Shown piece by piece: positions 1-6,963 of a stretch of 9,908 nucleotides of DNA (positions within the stretch are counted from its first letter, which is position 1; every line of letters starts with the position of its first letter). The stretch spans positions 1 through 9,908 of the forward strand of contig JAGYOJ010000039.1 in NCBI GenBank assembly GCA_018399435.1, read 5' to 3'. The DNA comes from Actinomycetota bacterium. GTDB taxonomy: Bacteria; Actinomycetota; Humimicrobiia; Humimicrobiales; Humimicrobiaceae. Under the pieces are notes generated by a model. The model did no database searches. It saw only the letters and a program-made list of their open reading frames with translations, and had not been told where the DNA came from. Position numbers and translations under genes: made by a program.

Positions 1-4
1 CTAA

Positions 5-112
5 AAAAAAACAGAAGTAATTGATTTATCTAAAAAGTTGAAGGAAATTCTTAAGCAAAATAAGGGATGGTATCTTAATATTTTAAATTTTTACAAACTG
101 TATACCAGCTAA
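5..112 (+). CDS. Possible 3' end of an unidentified upstream gene
   Basis: A 35-codon open stretch ends in TAA at 110-112. It encodes a Lys-rich helix-like segment followed by an aromatic tail (KGWYLNILNFYKLYTS), which looks more like a real protein C-terminus than random AT-rich DNA. It has no plausible start codon or ribosome binding site inside the window. In the same frame a TAA falls at 2-4, directly before a run of nine A (3-11). Removing one A would open the frame to the window edge, so an indel at the sequence end is possible. I do not recognise the family. It could equally be non-coding. Confidence 0.3.
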   Translation, partial: KKTEVIDLSKKLKEILKQNKGWYLNILNFYKLYTS

Positions 113-126
113 ACATTTTGATAAAA

Positions 127-132
127 TATAAT
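127..132 (+). promoter_or_regulatory. Candidate -10 element upstream of lactate dehydrogenase
   Basis: A perfect TATAAT lies 34 bp before the lactate dehydrogenase start, in the gap between the possible upstream gene end and the ATG at 167. It would give a leader of roughly 28 nt. No convincing -35 box sits 16-18 bp upstream, and such hexamers are common by chance in DNA this AT-rich. It is offered only as the most likely promoter position for the plus-strand gene cluster. Confidence 0.27.
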
Positions 133-166
133 CAATAAAATTTATTTTAAAAAAATAGTTGTAATT

Positions 167-1123
167 ATGGCTTATGCAAAACCCAAAATTTCAATAATTG
201 GATGCGGAAATGTAGGTATGAGATATGCATGCGCCCTTATAATAAAAGGGCTGGCAAGGCATATAGTTTTAGTAGATGTAGACAGAGAAAAGGCTGAGGG
301 TGAAATGATGGACCTAACACATGCTTCAGCTTATACTTCCCCTGTAGATATAATTGCTGGAAACTACAGCGACACAAAAGGGTCTGACTTAGTAGTTATT
401 ACAGCAGGCAAGCACCAAAAAAAAGGCGAAAGCAGGATAGATTTAGCCAAAGCAAATATTGATATTTTTAAAAAAATAATTCCTTCTATTATGGAAAATT
501 CACCAGATTCAATAATACTTATTGTAAGCAATCCTGTAGACATACTATCTTATGCCGCTTATAAGATATCATCTAAACCATCAAGGGAGGTTTTTGGTTC
601 GGGAACTACTCTTGATACTGCAAGGCTAAAATCAGAAATAGCAAAGCATTGCGAGATATATTCACAAAACATACATGCTTATATTCTGGGGGAACATGGG
701 GACAGTGAAGTGCCTATCTGGAGCAGGGCTATGATTGGCGGACTTTTATTTAAAGATTATTGCCCGATTTGTAGAAAATATAAAACCTGTAATATGGAGA
801 AAGAATTGAAAGATATTTTTAAAAATGTAAAAAATTCTGCATATGAAATTATAAATAAGAAAGGCGAAACCTCTTATGGAATTGGACTATCACTTGCAAG
901 GATAACCCGTGCTATAATAAATGATGAGAATACAATTTTACCGGTGTCAACCCTGGTGGACGATTATTTTGGCTTAAATGATTTGTATTTTAGTCTGCCA
1001 GCTGTAGTTAATGGTAGTGGGCTTAGAGAGACTATAAAATTAAAAGTAAGTGAAGAAGAAAAGAATAAATTAGTTTCTTCAGGAGAAGTATTAAAAAAAG
1101 TTATCATTGATTCTGGGTTATAA
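167..1123 (+). CDS. ldh: L-lactate dehydrogenase
   Basis: Cytoplasmic NAD-dependent enzyme that interconverts pyruvate and L-lactate, the usual fermentative sink for NADH. The 318 residues match the normal family length. Visible features are the Rossmann loop GCGNVG (12-17), Asp37 for NADH preference, the mobile catalytic loop around 81-93, Asn122, the catalytic pair Asp150 and His177 (GEHGDSE), and substrate-binding Arg90 and Arg153. Gln84 sits at the specificity position that is Gln in lactate and Arg in malate dehydrogenases, so lactate is favoured. His170 matches the fructose-1,6-bisphosphate-binding His of allosteric bacterial enzymes, while the partner Arg is Lys155. Residues 199-208 carry three cysteines (CPICRKYKTC), recalling thermophile and anaerobe homologues. 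The ATG has no clear Shine-Dalgarno sequence. It leads a four-gene plus-strand cluster, with only 3 bp before the next gene. Confidence 0.9.
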   Translation: MAYAKPKISIIGCGNVGMRYACALIIKGLARHIVLVDVDREKAEGEMMDLTHASAYTSPVDIIAGNYSDTKGSDLVVITAGKHQKKGESRIDLAKANIDIFKKIIPSIMENSPDSIILIVSNPVDILSYAAYKISSKPSREVFGSGTTLDTARLKSEIAKHCEIYSQNIHAYILGEHGDSEVPIWSRAMIGGLLFKDYCPICRKYKTCNMEKELKDIFKNVKNSAYEIINKKGETSYGIGLSLARITRAIINDENTILPVSTLVDDYFGLNDLYFSLPAVVNGSGLRETIKLKVSEEEKNKLVSSGEVLKKVIIDSGL

Positions 1124-1126
1124 AAA

Positions 1127-1789
1127 ATGAAAAATAAAGTTGAAAAATTTGTTTTCAGGGATTGCGTGGTACTAATAAGCCCGACAGGCCAGCGCGCGCA
1201 AAACCTAAGGGAATTTTTAAACATACTGCAACAATCAAAAGAGAAGGTAGTATTTCACCATCTCTACCAGTCCCACCTAAAATACAAGGCAAAAATAAGG
1301 GACTATCCCAATGACTTTGCAAACTGGGCAGCAGATGCCCTAGAAGACCAGGCACTTGCTGAAAAGCTTGCAAGCTTTGACCCATATGATAGCCCCTCAG
1401 TACTGGATACAAAAGAGATGATAGTAGAAATAATTGAAGAGCATCTCTGGGACCTTCCTACAGTACCCTGGGTAAGGCCGGGCTTTGAATTCTATTTTTC
1501 AAGCGCCACTACCATAATTCTTCCCACAAAGATAGAGGCAAAAACACTTTCCCAGTTTAAAAAAGCGCTTAAAATAATTCCAGATACAAGCCTCTACTAC
1601 CATTTCTATGAAGCAAGAAAACGCCATAAAGAAAAGCTTCATGATGATTTTTCAGTATGGATTGAGACAAACTTTTTTCCCAATGGGATAGTGGATAAGA
1701 TAAGGGAGATAGACTTTTACTTTTTTAGCTTAGATGAAGTAAGAAACAAACTTATAGGGATATTAGATGATAAAAATAGCAGATTATAA
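1127..1789 (+). CDS. DUF5752-like two-domain protein next to TreT
   Basis: Protein of unknown function, 220 residues, with no signal peptide or membrane segment, so probably cytoplasmic. It reads as an internal duplication. Residues about 8-108 and 122-213 align by eye: FVFRDCVVLISPT with FYFSSATTIILPT, LREFLNIL with LSQFKKAL, FHHLYQSHLKYK with YYHFYEARKRHK, DFANWAAD with DFSVWIET, and each copy ends in a hydrophobic helix. I recognise it from memory as the DUF5752 type, which is found beside trehalose synthase genes. The name is less certain than the duplication. It begins 3 bp after lactate dehydrogenase without an obvious ribosome site, and its last 23 bp overlap treT, which suggests translational coupling and a role with TreT (inference). 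Codons are more G+C rich than in lactate dehydrogenase, like those of treT. Confidence 0.75.
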   Translation: MKNKVEKFVFRDCVVLISPTGQRAQNLREFLNILQQSKEKVVFHHLYQSHLKYKAKIRDYPNDFANWAADALEDQALAEKLASFDPYDSPSVLDTKEMIVEIIEEHLWDLPTVPWVRPGFEFYFSSATTIILPTKIEAKTLSQFKKALKIIPDTSLYYHFYEARKRHKEKLHDDFSVWIETNFFPNGIVDKIREIDFYFFSLDEVRNKLIGILDDKNSRL

Positions 1790-2993
1790 AAAAATAGTAG
1801 GAGAAGACAAAATAGAGCAGCTGCGCAGACTTGCCTCCCTGTCTAGGGGCAAAAAGGTGGTAATGGTAAACTCTACCAAAGACGGCGGAGGGGTAGCAGA
1901 AATACTTACCAGGCTTGTGCCCTTAATGCGGGAGCTTAAAATAGACTGCAGCTGGAAAACAATTAAAGGCGATCCCACATTTTTTAATATAACCAAGTCC
2001 ATGCATAATGCCATGCAAGGAAAAAAGATAAGCTTTAGCCCTGAGATGCTAAAATACTATAGGGAGGTTGCAAGAAAAAATGCAGAAGAGCTTGACCTTG
2101 GTTCTGCAGACATAGTGGTAATACATGACCCCCAGCCTCTAGCCCTTATTGACTTTTATAAAAAAAATGGGGCCAAGTGGGTGTGGAGATGCCACATTGA
2201 TACCTCAAAGCCTGACCTATCCCTTTGGAAGCACCTAAAAAAATACCTTTTAGGCTATGATGCAAGCATATACTCAATAGCCAAGTTTTCAAGGCTTCTT
2301 GCCCATCCCCAGTACCTTATTGCCCCCTCAATTGACCCCTTATCAGATAAAAACAGAAACCTTAGCCAAAAAGAGATAGGAAAAGTACTCTCTACTTTTG
2401 GCATAAAAAAAGATAAGCCAATTATTACCCAGGTATCAAGGTTTGACCGCTTCAAAGACCCATTAGGGGCAATAGAGGCCTATAGGATGGTAAAAAAAGA
2501 AATGGATGTATCCCTGGTGCTTGCAGGAGGCACAGCTTCAGATGACCCTGAAGGCGAAGAAGTTTTAAAAAAGGTAAGAGAAAAAGCAGAAGGTGACCCG
2601 GATATACATATACTTCTTCTCTCCCCCAAATCAGATATAGAGATAAATGCTCTGCAGAGGGCATCTGATGTGGTTTTACAAAAGTCAATAAAGGAAGGCT
2701 TTGGCCTGGTAGTAACTGAGGCCATGTGGAAGAGAAAGCCTGTGGTAGGTGGAGCTGCAGGGGGCATTACCATACAGATACAAAACCATATAACAGGGTT
2801 TTTGGTATATTCTCCTGAGGGAGCAGCATACAGGATAAGGTATCTACTGAACAGGCAAAAGATAAAGGATAAGATAGGAGAAGATGCAAAGGAATATGTA
2901 AGGGAAAACTTCCTTATAACCAGGCATTTGCGTGATTATCTATCGCTTTTTTGCATACTGGAGAATGCTAAAAAGAATATTATATATGTCTAA
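1767..2993 (+). CDS. treT: Trehalose synthase TreT (trehalose glycosyltransferring synthase, GT4)
   Basis: GT-B fold glycosyltransferase of family GT4. Characterised TreT enzymes join a nucleotide-activated glucose (ADP- or UDP-glucose) with free glucose to make trehalose in one step, and some run in reverse. The 408 residues match the usual length. Diagnostic motifs are VNSTKDGGGVAEIL (34-47), IHDPQP (119-124), WRCHIDTS (140-147), SIDPLSDKN (188-196), QVSRFDRFKDP (222-232), DDPEG (259-263), LQRASDVVLQKS (296-307) and the EX7E pair Glu310/Glu318 in KEGFGLVVTEAM, followed by a GGI loop (332-334). Arg225 and Lys230 fit the nucleotide-diphosphate site. AGGGA about 7 bp before the ATG supports this start inside the end of the DUF5752 gene. 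The next gene follows after 12 bp. A related retaining trehalose phosphorylase-like activity cannot be excluded from sequence alone. Confidence 0.88.
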   Translation: MIKIADYKKIVGEDKIEQLRRLASLSRGKKVVMVNSTKDGGGVAEILTRLVPLMRELKIDCSWKTIKGDPTFFNITKSMHNAMQGKKISFSPEMLKYYREVARKNAEELDLGSADIVVIHDPQPLALIDFYKKNGAKWVWRCHIDTSKPDLSLWKHLKKYLLGYDASIYSIAKFSRLLAHPQYLIAPSIDPLSDKNRNLSQKEIGKVLSTFGIKKDKPIITQVSRFDRFKDPLGAIEAYRMVKKEMDVSLVLAGGTASDDPEGEEVLKKVREKAEGDPDIHILLLSPKSDIEINALQRASDVVLQKSIKEGFGLVVTEAMWKRKPVVGGAAGGITIQIQNHITGFLVYSPEGAAYRIRYLLNRQKIKDKIGEDAKEYVRENFLITRHLRDYLSLFCILENAKKNIIYV

Positions 2994-3005
2994 AAAGGAG
3001 TTTAT

Positions 3006-3782
3006 ATGTTAACCTGTGGTATCGATATAGGTTCAGTATCAACAGAAGCAGTAATATTTAATAAAGAAAATAAAGAGATTGCCTCATATATCATTATGCC
3101 AACAGGCTCTAACAGCAAAACTGCAGCAGAAAAAGCGCTAGAGCTGGCATGTGAAAAAATAAATATAGAAAAAGATAAAGTGGATTTTATAGTTGCTACA
3201 GGATATGGGAGAATAAATGTTCCTTTTGCTGACAAAAATATAACTGAAATTAGTTGCCATGCTAAAGGTTCGCTTTTTTATTTTCCTGATACAGCCACCG
3301 TAATTGACATTGGGGGCCAAGACAGCAAAGTTATAAAATTAGATGATAATTCAAATCCAATAGATTTCTTAATGAATGATAAATGTGCTGCCGGAACAGG
3401 GCGTTTTCTGGAAGTTATGGCAAAGGCATTGGAGATAGAGTTAGAAGATTTCCAAAAAGTATTTATAAATACTAATGGCAAAGTTGAAATTACTTCTACT
3501 TGTACTGTTTTTGCTGAATCAGAAATAGTTTCCCTTATTGGGCAGGGGGAAGACAAAAATAAAATTATTAAAGGCTTAATTTATTCAATTGCCAATAGGA
3601 TAACTTCTATGGTAGAAAGAATTAACCTGCAGCCTCCGGTATGTATGACCGGTGGAGTGGCAAAAAACCTGGGAGTTGTAAAAGCCTTGGAAGAAAAATT
3701 AGGTGTAGAGATAAATATACCAAAAGAACCTCAAATAATAGGGGCAATTGGGGCAGCTATAATAGCTTCAAATTTAAAATAA
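3006..3782 (+). CDS. 2-hydroxyacyl-CoA dehydratase activator (HgdC/BadF type)
   Basis: ATP-dependent [4Fe-4S] activator ('archerase') of the ASKHA fold. The family couples ATP hydrolysis to injecting one electron into 2-hydroxyacyl-CoA dehydratases or benzoyl-CoA reductases. The 258 residues match the single-domain HgdC form. Visible are phosphate loop GIDIGSVSTE (5-14), ATGYGR (64-69), SCHAKG (83-88), DIGGQDSKV (101-109), MNDKCAAGTGRF (123-134), STCTVFAESE (164-173) and MTGGVAKN (214-221). Cys127 and Cys166 are the two cluster ligands. Since the cluster bridges a homodimer, two Cys per chain is complete. An excellent AAGGAG (2995-3000) lies 5 bp before the ATG. No dehydratase subunit genes lie in the window, so its partner and substrate are unknown. 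Composition returns to AT-rich here, unlike the two genes before it. It overlaps the converging tRNA nucleotidyltransferase gene by 9 bp. Confidence 0.9.
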   Translation: MLTCGIDIGSVSTEAVIFNKENKEIASYIIMPTGSNSKTAAEKALELACEKINIEKDKVDFIVATGYGRINVPFADKNITEISCHAKGSLFYFPDTATVIDIGGQDSKVIKLDDNSNPIDFLMNDKCAAGTGRFLEVMAKALEIELEDFQKVFINTNGKVEITSTCTVFAESEIVSLIGQGEDKNKIIKGLIYSIANRITSMVERINLQPPVCMTGGVAKNLGVVKALEEKLGVEINIPKEPQIIGAIGAAIIASNLK

Positions 3783-6359
3783 TTTTTTGGCATGCTTTAT
3801 TTCTTCTTCCCGGGTTTTTACCTTGCCATCAAGCTTTAATTCTAATAATTTTTCTAAAACATATTTAAATTTTATTGATGGCTTAAAGCCTAAATCTATT
3901 AATGTGTTCCCATCTATTTCTAGCTGAATTCTTGATAATTTTTTTAAGTATCTGGATATATTTTCTTTATAATCCTCCCCCCAGGTTGAACATATAATTT
4001 GTAGTTCTGGGGTAAAATTTCTAACTATTTTATATAATTTTGAGTTTTTATCTATTTTCTTTTTTAGATTTTTTTTAGCGCTTCCCATTTTAGATATTGA
4101 AGATAAAATTATCCTTGTGTCTTTTTCCTTGACTTTCATCTTAAAGCACCATTGCTTAATTTCAATTTCGGTTTTTACTTTTAACAAAAATATAAAAAGT
4201 AGCCTCCATTTTTCAATTTTTTCATCATAATATTTTTCAAGATTTTTTTTAGCAGAAATAATTTCTTCCATTTTTAAAACTACACCTTTATCTACTTTAA
4301 TCTTTAAACCAATTTTTTCTAATGCGCCAAGCTCATATAACCTTTTTACAGGCCTCCAGGGGGCTTCTTCATTTAAAATTGCAATTATTTCATCTCTTAT
4401 CCTGACTCCTGTAAGCTTGGATACTATATCCATTTTAATAGTAGTTTTAGCCAGCCTTTCAGTCTGGGAATCCATTTTGAAACCTAGACGCTGCTCAAAT
4501 CTTGCCGCTCTAAATATCCTGGTAGGGTCTTCTATAAAACTTAACTTATGCAAAACCTTTATTCTTCTTTCTTTTAAGTCCTTGCGCCCCCCAAAAAAAT
4601 CTAAAAGCTGGCCAAAATTTTTTTCATTTAATGACAATGCCATTGTATTAATTGTAAAATCTCTCCTGGATAAATCCTGCTTGATGCTTCCAACCTCAAC
4701 ACTGGGCAAAGCTGCTGGCTTTTCATAATGCTCTACTCTTGCAGTAGCAACATCTATATGGAGGCCTCCTTTTAATATTATTACTGCAGTTTTGAATTTT
4801 TTATGGCTTTCAACCCTGCAATCAAATTTATTTTTAAAATGCTGGGCAAATTCTATTCCATTCCCTTCAACCACTATATCAATATCAAGATTAGGGATGC
4901 CCAACAAAATATCCCGCACGATTCCGCCCACAAGATAGGTATTATAATTTAGATCCTTTCCTGTCTCTGGGATTTTCCTTAGAATATTTAAAATTCTTTC
5001 CGGGAAATGATTTTTTATCTTTTCTTTAATTCCCTTTTTAAATGCCTGGCTCCCGCCCCTATCATAACCAAAACCGTGTAAGTATCTTAGAATATCTTTT
5101 CTAGTTACAATACCTACAATATTATCATTGGACATAACAGGGATTCTCCCAATTCCATTCTCAACCATCATTCTTTGAATTTCTTCTACTGTATCCCCAG
5201 GTTTTGCTGTAATTATTTCCCTTGACCTAAACCCTTTAACCGGTGCATGGGATAAACCATGTTTTATAGCCTTATCAATATCTTTTCTGGTTATAATGCC
5301 TGCAAGCTTCCCGTCCGGGCTAATTATAGGTATTCCTGAATGGCCATATTTTTTTAATATCTTATCCACGCTTTTAATACTGTCATCTTCTTTTACAAAT
5401 CTTACTGGATAAGACATCACGTCCCTAGCCAAAGTAGGTGTCTTTAAATTTTTCTTAATAGCTTTTATTAGCCTATCCTTAATTGTTTCATACATATCCC
5501 CTTCTTCTACTGCAGAAGCTGCCTGGGGATGGCCACCCCCGCCAACTTCTTCTAAAATTTTGGAAACATTTAAACTCTGGTCATAACTTCGTGCAACAAT
5601 ATAAACTTTGTCTTTCATTTTTACCCAACAAAAAACTACATTTAAGTCTTCAATTTGTGACAGTTTCCGGGTAAGCACAGACAGTCCTTCTATATAGCTC
5701 TCCGTTTTTGTGCAAGATAAAAGTATCTCCTTGCCCTTAACCTTTATTTTTTCTGCATTATCTATTAATTTTTCTAAAAGGCCGTGCTGCTCTTTGGTGA
5801 GTGAAATATTATGAAATTTATTTAATACAAATAAGTTTGCCCCTGAAGTGAGCAGCCAGGAAGCTGCTTCTAGATCCATGGGAGATGTATTCGGATATGT
5901 AAATGACCCGGTATCTTCATAAATGCCCAGAGCAAATACAGTTGCCTCTAATGGCGTTATTTGGATTCTTTTCTTATTAATTATATTAACAAGCAATGAT
6001 GTCGTTGCCCCTATTTCCAAAGAATAATCATATGGCGTTTTTACATCTTCATCTGATTCTTGATGGTGGTCATAAACCAATATCTTTACCCCTTTATTAC
6101 TTAAAGCTTCCCTTGCATAGCCTATCCTTTGCCCAATATGGGTATCAACCATGATAATTTTTTTAACTTTCTTTAAGTTAATATCCCTGGGATCTTTTAA
6201 GGGAGGCAGGTCATCCTCATGTAAAGTAATAAATTTTCTGACATTTTGGTTAACTGAGGTAGGCAATAAAATATCTGCTTCAGGATAAATCTTCTTTGCG
6301 GCAATAGTTGCTGCAAAAGCATCAAAATCAGTGCTTATATGTGTGACAATGATTTCCAT
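3774..6359 (-). CDS. cca: tRNA nucleotidyltransferase (CCA- or A-adding) with DHH/DHHA1 and CBS domains
   Basis: Class II nucleotidyltransferase that builds or repairs the 3'-CCA end of tRNA, in a long multidomain form (861 residues) known from Aquifex, Thermotoga-like and other anaerobic bacteria. In order: a DHH phosphoesterase domain (about 1-190; Asp11/Asp13, Asp72, DHH 97-99), DHHA1 with GGGGHPQA (273-280), CBS1 (about 310-370) and CBS2 (about 378-428), each with an I(I/V)TRKDI motif. The poly(A)-polymerase head follows from about 474: GGIVRD (478-483), metal-binding Asp492 and Asp494 in LDIDIVVEG, RRDFTIN (565-571), then the nucleotide-templating EDPTR (610-614) of the EDxxR type. The tail is Lys-rich and helical. 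All core catalytic residues are present. CCA-, CC- and A-adding members share these motifs, so the exact product is open. The ATG lacks a clear Shine-Dalgarno sequence. The gene lies 27 bp downstream of the nitroreductase gene. Confidence 0.92.
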   Translation of the reverse strand: MEIIVTHISTDFDAFAATIAAKKIYPEADILLPTSVNQNVRKFITLHEDDLPPLKDPRDINLKKVKKIIMVDTHIGQRIGYAREALSNKGVKILVYDHHQESDEDVKTPYDYSLEIGATTSLLVNIINKKRIQITPLEATVFALGIYEDTGSFTYPNTSPMDLEAASWLLTSGANLFVLNKFHNISLTKEQHGLLEKLIDNAEKIKVKGKEILLSCTKTESYIEGLSVLTRKLSQIEDLNVVFCWVKMKDKVYIVARSYDQSLNVSKILEEVGGGGHPQAASAVEEGDMYETIKDRLIKAIKKNLKTPTLARDVMSYPVRFVKEDDSIKSVDKILKKYGHSGIPIISPDGKLAGIITRKDIDKAIKHGLSHAPVKGFRSREIITAKPGDTVEEIQRMMVENGIGRIPVMSNDNIVGIVTRKDILRYLHGFGYDRGGSQAFKKGIKEKIKNHFPERILNILRKIPETGKDLNYNTYLVGGIVRDILLGIPNLDIDIVVEGNGIEFAQHFKNKFDCRVESHKKFKTAVIILKGGLHIDVATARVEHYEKPAALPSVEVGSIKQDLSRRDFTINTMALSLNEKNFGQLLDFFGGRKDLKERRIKVLHKLSFIEDPTRIFRAARFEQRLGFKMDSQTERLAKTTIKMDIVSKLTGVRIRDEIIAILNEEAPWRPVKRLYELGALEKIGLKIKVDKGVVLKMEEIISAKKNLEKYYDEKIEKWRLLFIFLLKVKTEIEIKQWCFKMKVKEKDTRIILSSISKMGSAKKNLKKKIDKNSKLYKIVRNFTPELQIICSTWGEDYKENISRYLKKLSRIQLEIDGNTLIDLGFKPSIKFKYVLEKLLELKLDGKVKTREEEIKHAKKLF

Positions 6360-6386
6360 ATGTATTAATTTGAAAACCCATAATTA

Positions 6387-6917
6387 TTATTCTATATATC
6401 TATCATAGCAAATAATCTCTGATAATGGTTTTCTTGTACGGTTGCGCCCTTCCTCTGCAGGATAGCCAACTGGAGTTAAAGCAACAACTCTAGTTTTTTC
6501 CGGTATATTTAATAAATCTTTAACTAATTTTTCTTTAAAAGCCCCAATCCAACAAGTCCCTAATCCCTTTTCCGTGGCAGCTAAAATAAGGTGCTCCAGG
6601 GCTAATGCTGTGTCCACGGCATAACTGCTCATGTATCCCCCTAGGGTTGAATAGGCTTCATCTTCATTAGCGCATGCTACAATAATTAAAGGAGCTTCTG
6701 CTATAAAAGTTTGGTTCTTGCACGCAATTGCCAAATCATTTTTCTTCTTCTCATCTTTTATAATTATTAATTTCCAAGGCTGTATATTTTTTGCAGAAGG
6801 GGCCTTCCGGAATGCATTTAGTATGTAACTTAATTTATCTTCTTCTATGGAATCACTTTTATAAGAGCGGATGCTCTTTCTGGAATCTATTACATCCAAT
6901 AAGCTTTTAAATTTCAT
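6387..6917 (-). CDS. Nitroreductase family FMN-dependent oxidoreductase
   Basis: Small flavoprotein of the nitroreductase superfamily, 176 residues, a typical short form that functions as a homodimer using FMN and NAD(P)H. The physiological substrate is not predictable from the sequence. Family signatures are the FMN phosphate contacts in SRKSIRSY (12-19), PSAKNIQPWKLIII (40-53), the long dimer helix around 95-117, GLGTCWIGAF (118-127) and the C-terminal GYPAEEG ... RKP (151-164) closing the FMN site. There is no ferredoxin domain, so it is not the 4Fe-4S fused type. A good AGGGGG-like ribosome site lies a few bases upstream of the ATG. It follows the aldo/keto reductase gene by 46 bp on the same strand, consistent with a shared redox-enzyme transcript. 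Confidence 0.85.
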   Translation of the reverse strand: MKFKSLLDVIDSRKSIRSYKSDSIEEDKLSYILNAFRKAPSAKNIQPWKLIIIKDEKKKNDLAIACKNQTFIAEAPLIIVACANEDEAYSTLGGYMSSYAVDTALALEHLILAATEKGLGTCWIGAFKEKLVKDLLNIPEKTRVVALTPVGYPAEEGRNRTRKPLSEIICYDRYIE

Positions 6918-6963
6918 ACGGTACCCCCTTGTAATTTATCCTAAAAATACATAAAAACATTAT

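Noticed and set aside
167..1123. Malate dehydrogenase as identity of the first gene
   Set aside because: The specificity residue is Gln84 (lactate type), not Arg, and the Cys-rich loop and GEHGDSE context fit L-lactate dehydrogenase.
1155..1412. Antisense open frame within the DUF5752-like gene
   Set aside because: It lies wholly opposite a gene with clear internal homology, shows no family motif and has low-complexity content typical of a shadow frame.
2480..2773. Antisense open frame within treT
   Set aside because: It runs opposite the conserved TreT C-terminal motifs and has no ribosome site or recognisable domain.
3006..3782. Pantothenate kinase or another ASKHA sugar kinase
   Set aside because: The two cluster-ligand cysteines in NDKCAAGTGRF and STCTVFAESE are specific for dehydratase/benzoyl-CoA reductase activators.
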